Source: Clostridiales bacterium UBA4080
GTDB lineage: Bacteria; Bacillota; Clostridia; Lachnospirales; Vallitaleaceae
Direction of reading: 5' to 3'
Assembly (NCBI GenBank): GCA_002381865.1
Contig: DFYO01000052.1
Span: 40,930-87,224 of the forward strand
Length of the DNA: 46,295 bases
In this document: in pieces, positions 33,605-40,538 of the stretch
Numbering within the stretch: position 1 is the stretch's first letter
Layout of the letters: each line of letters opens with the position of its first letter
Made by a program: the position numbers and the translations under genes
The notes under the pieces: model-generated
Told to the model about the DNA's origin: nothing
Database searches by the model: none
What the model saw: the letters and a program-made list of their open reading frames with translations, nothing else

Positions 33605-34818
33605 TATTTCACATCCTCATTTGCCTGTTTCATCATTGCACGAACCTTTAATGGAAGTCCGAATAGGTTTATAAAGCCCTCTGCATCATGATGGTTGTAT
33701 AATTCGCCAGTTGTAAAGCTTGCAATACTTTCATTGTAAAGAGAATACTTTGATGTAGCTCCTGCCGGTATGATATTTCCTTTGTATAATTTTAGCTTAA
33801 CAGTACCTGTTATTGTTTGTTGAGTAGAATCAACAAAGGCTGTTAATGCTTCACGAAGCGGAGTAAACCATTCGCCGCTATATACAAGCTCTGCAAATTT
33901 AATTGATAGAGTGTTTTTATAAGCAAGAGTCTGCTTGTCAAGGCATAGATATTCGAGTTCTTGATGTGCAGCATAAAGAATTGCTCCACCCGGAGTTTCA
34001 TATACACCTCTGGATTTCATTCCTACAACTCTGTTTTCAACAATGTCAACTATTCCTATACCGTTTTTGCCACCTATTTCATTGAGAGCTTCAAGCATTT
34101 CAGAGGCTTTCATTGAATTTCCATTTAGTTTAACAGGAAAACCTTTTTCAAATTCTATTTCTACATAGGTTGGAGCATCTGGAGCTTTTTCAGGGGATAC
34201 TGACATTTGAAGAAGCTTGTCATAATTAGGCTCACAAGCAGGATCCTCAAGCTCAAGACCCTCATGGCTTAAGTGCCAAAGATTTCTGTCACGGCTATAG
34301 GTATCGCCCTTTTTCATTGGTGCAGGAATATTTCTTGCATCAAGATAAGCAATTGCATCCTCTCTTGACTGAATATCCCAAATTCTCCAAGGAGCAATAA
34401 TTCTAATTTGTGGAGCAAGCGCTTTTACAGTAAGCTCAAAGCGAACCTGGTCATTACCTTTGCCTGTTGCTCCATGACAAATTGAGGTTGCGCCTTCTTG
34501 TAGGGCTATTTCAACTAGTCTTTTTGCAATTGGTGGTCTTGCCATGGAAGTACCTAAAAGGTATTTTCTTTCATAAATTGCACCAGCCTGCATAGTAGGA
34601 ATTACATAATCATCAATAAATTCATCAGTTACATCTTCAATATAAAGCTTGCTAGCTCCAGTTGATAATGCTCTTTCTTCTAAACCATCTATTTCCTTGC
34701 CTTGCCCAACATTTACACAAACTGCAATAACCTCACAGTCATAATTTTCTTTTAGCCAAGGGATAATTACGGTTGTATCTAAACCGCCTGAATAAGCTAA
34801 TACTACTTTTTCTTTCAT
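33604..34818 (-). CDS. argG: Argininosuccinate synthase
   Basis: A 404-residue ATP-dependent ligase joining citrulline and aspartate. The PP-loop AYSGGLDTTVIIPWL is at the N-terminus. Substrate-binding segments GATGKGNDQVRFE, TYSRDRNLWHLSHEG and GIGIVDIVENRVVGMKSRG are present. Length is normal. AGGAGGC precedes the ATG. Only argG and argH are in the operon, so citrulline must come from elsewhere (arginine deiminase products or an unlinked arg cluster). Confidence 0.97.
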   Translation of the reverse strand: MKEKVVLAYSGGLDTTVIIPWLKENYDCEVIAVCVNVGQGKEIDGLEERALSTGASKLYIEDVTDEFIDDYVIPTMQAGAIYERKYLLGTSMARPPIAKRLVEIALQEGATSICHGATGKGNDQVRFELTVKALAPQIRIIAPWRIWDIQSREDAIAYLDARNIPAPMKKGDTYSRDRNLWHLSHEGLELEDPACEPNYDKLLQMSVSPEKAPDAPTYVEIEFEKGFPVKLNGNSMKASEMLEALNEIGGKNGIGIVDIVENRVVGMKSRGVYETPGGAILYAAHQELEYLCLDKQTLAYKNTLSIKFAELVYSGEWFTPLREALTAFVDSTQQTITGTVKLKLYKGNIIPAGATSKYSLYNESIASFTTGELYNHHDAEGFINLFGLPLKVRAMMKQANEDVK

Positions 34819-34868
34819 AAATAATTGCCTCCTTATATTTTAAAAAATTGATTTTAATGTTTTGATTA

Positions 34869-34897
34869 ATTATACATTAATATTTATAAATATTCAA
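34869..34897 (-). promoter_or_regulatory. Promoter of argGH with an ARG-box-like half
   Basis: On the minus strand TTGAAT, 17 bases, TATAAT, about 50 bases before argG. The -35 area reads TATTGAATATTTATAA, where TGAATATTTAT matches the left part of the ArgR box (TGAATwwwwATTCA) but the right half is degraded. ArgR control is therefore plausible, not certain. Confidence 0.5.
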
Positions 34898-35004
34898 TAG
34901 CTAATTGCGGGATTTAATAGATAAAAAAAGTATATATATATTAATTTATTTGGTTATCTTTTATAATCCAGAGTATTTATTTTAACAAAAAGCACATTGA
35001 ATTT

Positions 35005-36462
35005 CTATAGTAAAGGTGAAAATAAACGGGATATAGTTTCCTTGGTTTTTACAATCCAGCTACGGTTTTGGTAGTCCATAAAGGTAACCTCAAAGGAATT
35101 GTATAAATCCTCTTCAAATAGATTTCTAAGAGTTCGTGTAGTTGCTTTGTCATAAATAAAGGCATTGACTTCAAAATTAAGCTTGAAGCTTCTAATATCA
35201 AAATTACAGGTTCCAGCAGAACATATTATATCATCAACTGCAATAGACTTTGAATGTAAAAATCCATTTTTATACATAAATAATCGGACACCATAAGGCA
35301 GAAGCTCACCAATATGTGAGAAGCTTGCCCAATGTACAAAAAGATGATCCTGCATTTGAGGCATAATAATTCTCACATCAATGCCTGAAACTGCAGCAAT
35401 TTTCAATGCTTCCATAATACTTTCGTCAGGTACAAAATAAGGCGTCTGAATATAGATATATTGCTGAGCTTTAGTAATCATTTTAATATAGCCTTGCTTA
35501 ATCTGTGCATGAATACTATCAGGCCCGCTGGATACTATTTGCAAGCCTGCACTTCCTAAGGAATAGGAATTTTGAATATACTCGTTACTGAGCTCTAAGG
35601 TTTGCTGGGAAGCATGACGCCAATCCAAAAAAAATCTTATCTGCATAGAAATAACCGCGTCTCCAATTATTTTAAGGTGAGTATCACGCCAATAGCCAAA
35701 GCGCCTGCTTTTACCTATATATTCATCAGCTACGTTAAGGCCACCAATATAGCCGATACTTCCATCAATTATTGCCAGCTTACGATGATTTCTATAGTTG
35801 GCTTTAAAGTTAAGATACTTAAACTTGGAAGGAAAGAAAAAAGCTATTTGAATTCCGGATTTTCTTAAACGGTTTATTAGCAGACTATTTAAGGAACGTG
35901 AGCCAACATGGTCCAAAAGAATTCGGACTTCTATTCCCTCCTTAGCTTTTTCTTCAAGCAAGGCAAGCAGGCTTGAGCCTAGGCTATCATTTTTAAAAAT
36001 ATAATATAACAAATGAATATGGTGCTTTGCTTTTCTTATATCTTCAAATAATTCCTTGAATTTCTCAGTTCCGTCAGAAAAAACCTTTATATCGTTGTTT
36101 TGAGAGTAAAAGGATTCACTTAGGCGATTGTGAAATAGTATCATATCGGTATATGGAACAAGATCTGAATCGTTAAATTGAAAAGTTCCATCCCTAAAGG
36201 CCTCGGCTTGTTTACTTAAAAAAGCCTCATAAATTTCACTTTCCTCTGCTGTATATTTGAAAATTTTGCGTTTTGATATATTTTGTGACATTAACAAAAA
36301 TATTAAGAAACCTATTCCCGGCAAAAATGCCATAAAAAAGAGCCAGGCAAGAGTTGCTGTAGGGTTTTTTCGTTCTAAGGATATAGCTATTGCAGAAAGT
36401 ATCAAATTAACAACTAGAATTGTGACATAATTTATTCCGAGGGAAGTAAGGTAGTTAATCAT
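35005..36462 (-). CDS. cls: Cardiolipin synthase
   Basis: A 485-residue membrane phospholipase-D-type enzyme that joins two phosphatidylglycerols to cardiolipin. Two N-terminal transmembrane helices with the PLDc_N motif (ERKNPTATLAWLFFMAFLP) lead into two HKD domains: HRKLAIIDGSIGYIGG and HSKSIAVDDIICSAGTCNFD. Both catalytic histidines and lysines are present. The start at 36462 follows TTGGAGG; an ATG at 36486 gives a longer frame but lacks an RBS. Single gene. Confidence 0.93.
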   Translation of the reverse strand: MINYLTSLGINYVTILVVNLILSAIAISLERKNPTATLAWLFFMAFLPGIGFLIFLLMSQNISKRKIFKYTAEESEIYEAFLSKQAEAFRDGTFQFNDSDLVPYTDMILFHNRLSESFYSQNNDIKVFSDGTEKFKELFEDIRKAKHHIHLLYYIFKNDSLGSSLLALLEEKAKEGIEVRILLDHVGSRSLNSLLINRLRKSGIQIAFFFPSKFKYLNFKANYRNHRKLAIIDGSIGYIGGLNVADEYIGKSRRFGYWRDTHLKIIGDAVISMQIRFFLDWRHASQQTLELSNEYIQNSYSLGSAGLQIVSSGPDSIHAQIKQGYIKMITKAQQYIYIQTPYFVPDESIMEALKIAAVSGIDVRIIMPQMQDHLFVHWASFSHIGELLPYGVRLFMYKNGFLHSKSIAVDDIICSAGTCNFDIRSFKLNFEVNAFIYDKATTRTLRNLFEEDLYNSFEVTFMDYQNRSWIVKTKETISRLFSPLL

Positions 36463-36486
36463 ATATTCAACCTCCAATAAGTGCAT

Positions 36487-36872
36487 ATTTGGATATTACT
36501 ATTTTACCCATTGTTCAATATAAAAGGCAAGAGGTTTTGCTATTTATTAATATAACTAAAGCTTTAAACTAGACTACAGTGCTTTTTGAGGTCATTAAAT
36601 AGAAACCAGCTGTATAAAAAATCAGTTATATACATTTGTAGATATTAAAAAAATAATTAGAGAAAGTATCAAGAAAAAACAAAAGAATATATTGAATTCT
36701 TAATAATACAGGACTAATATTATAATATACAGCTAGAATTATAAAAAAACTGAAGACATAATGATAGTATGTAGGATTGACAATAAACCAGAAGTTAAGC
36801 ATTCTGTTTTAATGTTAGGCAATAAAGAGATATCTAAATAATAAGCTGTGCTAGATTATGGAGGAAAAACAA
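36487..36872. other. Non-coding gap before the flavodoxin-like gene
   Basis: AT-rich, no supported gene. A TTGACA at 36778-36783 with a weak CATTCT 17 bases on could be the promoter of the next gene. Confidence 0.3.
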
Positions 36873-37337
36873 GTGAAAAACGAAGAGACACTAATTATCT
36901 GTGCATCGTACCATCATATGAACACAATGCATATTTGCAAAAAAATTGCTAAAATTTTAAATGCAAAAATAATTGAACCTAAAGACTTCAAAGAGGAGCT
37001 GCTGAGTAGCTATGGATTAATAGGCTTTGGCTCTGGCATTTATAATGGAAAACATCATAGTAGTCTCTTGGATTTAGTAAATGGTTTGAATAAACAAAAA
37101 AATATAAAAGCATTTGTGTTTTCTACAGCAACTATTCCAGTAAAAAGTATGCATAATGCTATTAACCAAATACTTATCAATAAGGGCTTTGAAATAATTG
37201 GCCAGTTTAGCTGCAAAGGCTTTATGACATATGGTTTTACAAAGTATATTTTTGGAGGATTAAATAAAGGAAGACCAAATGAAAAGGATTTCGCAAATGC
37301 AATAAATTTTGCCACTAACATTAAAAGTCAAATGTAA
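36873..37337 (+). CDS. Flavodoxin-family protein
   Basis: A 154-residue single-domain flavodoxin-like protein. The start LIICASYHHMNTMHICKKIAKIL fits the FMN phosphate loop region, and GFGSGIYNGKHHSSLLDLV, VFSTATIP and GQFSCKGFMTYG are typical of the flavodoxin families associated with menaquinone-dependent protoporphyrinogen oxidase-like proteins. The FMN loop lacks the classical T/SxTGxT pattern. I start at GTG 36873 since the ATG at 36858 is part of ATGGAGG, which serves as RBS. Likely an electron carrier or FMN reductase; partner unknown. An IS30 fragment begins 6 bases after its stop. Confidence 0.8.
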   Translation: MKNEETLIICASYHHMNTMHICKKIAKILNAKIIEPKDFKEELLSSYGLIGFGSGIYNGKHHSSLLDLVNGLNKQKNIKAFVFSTATIPVKSMHNAINQILINKGFEIIGQFSCKGFMTYGFTKYIFGGLNKGRPNEKDFANAINFATNIKSQM

Positions 37338-37343
37338 GTTGAG

Positions 37344-37541
37344 TTAGTTAGAAATAGCTTTATGCTTCCCAAAAGGCTTGATAAATCTATGGGCTCTAAC
37401 TTCTTTAGGAACGGTTCTTCTGTCCTTGTGTATGCTATTAACTATAGCAGTAAATGAATATCCATAATTAAGGAATTCATGGATAATAGATCTATTATTA
37501 TAGGTTAGATGTGAATATTTCTTATCATTTGATTTTTTCAT
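37344..37541 (-). pseudogene. IS30-family transposase, N-terminal stub
   Basis: Only 65 residues remain of a transposase that is normally 300-350 long. KYSHLTYNNRSIIHEFLNYG followed by YSFTAIVNSIHKDRRTVPKEVRAHR is the N-terminal helix-turn-helix of IS30 transposases. The frame ends at TAA just after KPFGKHKAISN, and the catalytic DDE core is missing. The intended start (37541) has GAAAGGA upstream. The element has been cut off next to the flavodoxin gene. Confidence 0.85.
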
Positions 37542-37625
37542 AGTGAGTGTCCTTTCTTTAGCACCCATATCATATAAAAAATTATAACATAAGAAAATAA
37601 AACAACATAAAACAACATAAAACCC

Positions 37626-37675
37626 CCCTTAGTTATTGTCAAACTAACTTCCCGAATGCCGAAAAACGGGAAGTT
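37626..37675 (+). repeat. IS-associated hairpin repeat, copy 1
   Basis: A 50-base unit starting CCCTTAGTTATTGTC and ending with the hairpin AACTTCCCG/CGGGAAGTT. It lies between the IS30 stub and a gene that has lost its 5' end, so it probably marks the end of the IS. Almost identical to 46199-46249. A 10-base tandem (ATAAAACAAC) lies just before it. Confidence 0.75.
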
Positions 37676-37682
37676 TCAATAA

Positions 37683-38441
37683 AGATTTACGAAAAGAGAA
37701 GATTTTAAGGATAGTCTGATAGAAAACTATAAAGATTCATCAGACAAACTTCTGAAAACCAAAGGGAACATAATTGATAATGAGGAAAGATATAAACAAA
37801 AATATAGGGAATCGTTACTTGCGCATCCTACGGTATTTAATAAACTAAATAAAACAGAAAAGGATTCAATCATTTCAAAATCTTACGAAGTTGCATCCAA
37901 GATTAATTCAACACCAATAACTGTAGGACAGGGTGAAACATTTGGAGTAGAAGTAAAAACAGCTACTATTGGAACTGTGACAACAGCTGCAACTGGAGAT
38001 ACTTTAAGAACTGGAACGGTTAAAACTCCAAAAGGATCTAGTGTATCAGTTTTTGAGCGACAAGAAGCAACAAGTAACGAGATTGCTAGTATGAATTCTT
38101 ATATGTATTCAAGGTATCCAAAAGCAACTAGACTTAGAAGTGCTACTTATAAGTACAACTGTCATTCTTATGCATGGTATAGCACCTCATCTTCTAATAT
38201 TTGGTGGATGGATAATCCTGGTAGATATATGTCCGATGGTAGTTACACAAAACAATCTTCGGCAGCAAGTGGTCAGAAAATATATTATCCTATGCCTGGT
38301 AACCAACATTCTGGAATTATAACATCAGTTAATGGCTCTAGTATAATGTTAAACTCAAAATGGGGCGCTTATGGATTATATAATCATTCAGTTATTTATT
38401 GCCCATATTTTTCAATGTACCAGAATACTTATTGGAAATAG
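37683..38441 (+). pseudogene. 5'-truncated gene for a cysteine-peptidase-like secreted protein
   Basis: An open frame runs from 37683, right after the repeat, to TAA at 38441, about 252 codons. No ATG, GTG or TTG exists in the first 97 codons, and the first possible start (GTG 37977) has no RBS, so the real start and signal peptide have probably been lost to the insertion. The C-terminal half has YNCHSYAWYSTSS, WWMDNPGRYM, QHSGIITSV, NSKWGAYGLYNHSVIYCPY. A Cys, a following His and an Asn/Ser-Lys-Trp-Gly segment in this order suggest an NlpC/P60- or CHAP-like papain fold, but I do not recognise a named family. The N-terminal part is lysine/glutamate-rich. A lipoprotein gene follows 23 bases later. 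Confidence 0.7.
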
Positions 38442-38464
38442 CGTGAATAGGGAGGGAGTAAACA

Positions 38465-38881
38465 ATGAAAAAGGCTTTTTTACTTTTGGCATGTCTGCCT
38501 ATATTTATTCTAACTATGTTTGGATGTCAAAGGTCACCAGTTGAAACAAATGGGAATACTATAGACATAGAAAAAGTTCAGAATACAACACAAATAGTAA
38601 TTGGGTATGGTTCGAATAATTATGCTGCGTTGATAACCGATCAAGAAGAAATAAAGCAACTTGAGGACATATTCAATGAGGCAGAGCTTGCAAAATCTGA
38701 TACAAGTATACAGCAGCCATATCTAAGCATAGCTTTTTATGGAAAGAAGAGTACAACTTCATTTAATATTGATGATAAAGATGTAATCCAATTAAGAGAT
38801 GGCAGTTACATAAAGTCAGAACAAATAAAATTTAACGAGTTGTATTCTATATTTAACAAGTATTTATCCCAAAATAAATAA
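38465..38881 (+). CDS. Putative lipoprotein of unknown function
   Basis: A 138-residue protein with a lipoprotein signal: MKKAFLLLACLPIFILTMFGC, Cys at residue 21 as the lipid anchor. The mature part contains a Tyr/Asn-rich segment (IVIGYGSNNYAALITDQEEI) and a polar C-terminus predicted as mixed alpha/beta. No known domain is recognised. The ATG follows GGAGGGAG. Being 23 bases after the truncated peptidase-like gene, it was probably in one operon with it. Its promoter may have been lost with the 5' part of that gene. Confidence 0.75.
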   Translation: MKKAFLLLACLPIFILTMFGCQRSPVETNGNTIDIEKVQNTTQIVIGYGSNNYAALITDQEEIKQLEDIFNEAELAKSDTSIQQPYLSIAFYGKKSTTSFNIDDKDVIQLRDGSYIKSEQIKFNELYSIFNKYLSQNK

Positions 38882-38887
38882 CATAAT

Positions 38888-38928
38888 AGAGACTGTATCA
38901 TTATTTGCGAATAGATGATAAAGTCTCT
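38888..38928 (+). terminator. Terminator-like hairpin after the lipoprotein gene
   Basis: AGAGACT/AGTCTCT with an inner TATCAT/ATGATA, 7 bases after the stop; no strong T run. Confidence 0.5.
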
Positions 38929-38964
38929 TACGATTTATAAGCTGAGTTTATGTGCTATAATAAC

Positions 38965-39262
38965 GTAAACGCTTCAATCCAAGTACCTTGACAAATATCA
39001 AGCCATTATACAGGGACTTGTTGATACTATTGAACTAGCTTTTTGATTCTTTCGGGCAGATTATTTGACCAAGGTAGTAAATCATCTAAAAAGGATAGAT
39101 CTGTATCGTCCATATGTTTTGGAATCTCTGTTAACAGATGCTCATAATAATCATATGGCTTTAAGTTGTTCATTTTAGCGGTTTCAGCTATTCTGTAGAT
39201 AACCGCAGATCTAGTTGTTCCATTAATCGTATCGATGACTTGCCAGTTCTTTCTCTTATGTG
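38965..39262 (-). mobile_element. IS66-family remnant: transposase C-terminus plus terminal repeat
   Basis: Minus-strand translation from about 39262 to TAG at 39027-39029 gives RKNWQVIDTINGTTRSAVIY and then ETAKMNNLKPYDYYEHLL and DDLLPWSNNLPERIKKLV. This is the C-terminal end of IS66 transposase. The rest of the gene is missing; upstream the frame hits a stop. The bases at 38965 onward, GTAAACGCTTCAATCC, fit an IS66 terminal inverted repeat, so this is the right end of a decayed copy. Confidence 0.85.
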
Positions 39263-39459
39263 TTATAGCACATAATAGAAAAAATTGGTTTTTTACTCAT
39301 GGTAATGAAATTGTATTGAATGGAATGCCACCAATGTAGGTGATTACCTAATTATGCAATTCTAAAACGGGTTGTTTTAATATTAGTGTTAACTAAATTT
39401 TTTATTTTGAGTTAAGGTGTTTGGTATTAAGCTATAACGCCTTAATTTGAAATTGTGAA
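39263..39459. other. Non-coding scar between the IS66 relic and a short ORF
   Basis: No gene and no clear regulatory element; probably decayed insertion debris. With the IS66 relic and the short ORF, more than 700 bases between the lipoprotein and the membrane protein gene carry no secure host gene. Confidence 0.3.
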
Positions 39460-39582
39460 GTGATAGAATCTATAATAGAAGCGATTGTATTGAATTATAC
39501 ATTTGAAAAACGAGAGATTCCTAGTGGTATTAGCAAGAACAGAACATTATGCCGTTTATTGAGAAAAGTGTTAACAACATAA
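39460..39582 (+). CDS. Short unassigned ORF (40 aa), doubtful
   Basis: A 40-codon frame from GTG with a balanced, protein-like composition (SIIEAIVLNYTFEKREIPSG in its first half), ending just before the next gene. No RBS is seen. It may be the tail of a gene damaged by the insertions, because the frame has a stop only a few codons before the GTG. I do not recognise the family. Confidence 0.25.
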   Translation: MIESIIEAIVLNYTFEKREIPSGISKNRTLCRLLRKVLTT

Positions 39583-39604
39583 AAAAATGGAGGATTCGAA
39601 AAAT

Positions 39605-40051
39605 ATGAAAAGAAATTTAATATATTTTATTGTATGGAACAGTATACTTATATTTTTGTTTAACATTTCAAGCAAGGTGTTAGTTGCAGCTCAAAGTCAA
39701 ATGGAAATTACATATGATTATAAGTATAGTATAATCGGGTTTTTTGTATCTATTGCGGGGTATATCATTCTGGGTATTATGATGGGGTCACTTTCGAACC
39801 AATTGAGCAAAATGAAAGGCGCAGTTAAAATTATATTTGCTGTGTATTTTATTTATTTATCTTTATGTGGAATAAGCTCATTAATTATAGACATTAAAAT
39901 ATATAAAATAATTTATCCAACTTGGATTATGAATTTTTCAAGTTTCCTTACATTAGTTGGTAGTATTGGTTTAGGAATAATGGCATATCATAAGTTTAGA
40001 ATAATTAAAAATAGCGAAAAAATTAATTCCAACCTATACCAAACTGACTAA
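39605..40051 (+). CDS. Small membrane protein of unknown function
   Basis: A 148-residue protein with about four transmembrane helices (roughly residues 6-28, 43-63, 72-97 and 108-131) and a polar C-terminal tail. No family recognised. I start at ATG 39605 since the ATG at 39587 begins ATGGAGGA, which looks like the RBS; spacing to 39605 is a little long (10-11 bases), so 39587 remains possible. Isolated between IS debris and the manganese riboswitch. Confidence 0.65.
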   Translation: MKRNLIYFIVWNSILIFLFNISSKVLVAAQSQMEITYDYKYSIIGFFVSIAGYIILGIMMGSLSNQLSKMKGAVKIIFAVYFIYLSLCGISSLIIDIKIYKIIYPTWIMNFSSFLTLVGSIGLGIMAYHKFRIIKNSEKINSNLYQTD

Positions 40052-40218
40052 ATGTTGTATAGTGTAACCAAGAAATCAAGGGGACGGTTAAAGACCAATA
40101 AAAAAGCTTTATTAAGAATATGTATATGGTTTAAGATTTAAAAAAGGAAAATATATTGTTTATAACAAATCAATTATAAATAAGGATGCAAATAACTATT
40201 AATAAATATATAAAAAAA

Positions 40219-40247
40219 TTGACGCTAGAGTTAAAATATGTTATTTT
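40219..40247 (+). promoter_or_regulatory. Candidate promoter of the riboswitch-ATPase transcript
   Basis: TTGACG, 17 bases, TATTTT; transcription would start just before the aptamer. Confidence 0.45.
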
Positions 40248-40265
40248 TAAATAAATAAATATTTT

Positions 40266-40350
40266 GAGGGAGTAACTGCCTTTTAGGATTGATTATCGTC
40301 AATACGGCGAAAGCCCGGTAATCAAAATACATTAGTATTTAGTGAGACTC
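40266..40350 (+). promoter_or_regulatory. yybP-ykoY (manganese) riboswitch aptamer
   Basis: Key conserved pieces are in the right order: GAGGGAGTAACTGCC at the 5' side, CGTCAATACGGCGAAAGCC in the middle with a GAAA-capped arm, then a small TAC/GTA helix and TAGTGAGACTC at the 3' side. These match the yybP-ykoY class, which binds Mn2+ through two loops docking together. It lies 5' of a P-type cation ATPase, a known target of this class, and is followed by a terminator. Confidence 0.85.
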
Positions 40351-40390
40351 AATTTAATCTGTTTTAATGGATTAAATTGGTCTTTTTTTA
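40351..40390 (+). terminator. Riboswitch expression-platform terminator
   Basis: AATTTAATC/GATTAAATT stem followed by GGTCTTTTTTTA. It starts directly after GAGACTC of the aptamer, so Mn2+ binding can decide read-through. The bases from 40391 to 40538 hold only the ATPase leader. Confidence 0.8.
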
Positions 40391-40538
40391 TTAGGTTTGG
40401 AAGGCTCAGAATTCCAAAGCATACAATATTTGCTTTGCGCAACAATTGAGTGCATTGGTATTGTGATTATTTTATTAGTAGTTTGGTGAGGTCATATTTT
40501 TAAAACAACTTATACTTAATTTTTGAAAGGAATAGAAG

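Noticed and set aside
37560..37680. CRISPR-like short repeats (ATAAAACAAC tandem and hairpin)
   Set aside because: Only two tandem copies, no spacers and no cas genes; context is an IS30 end.
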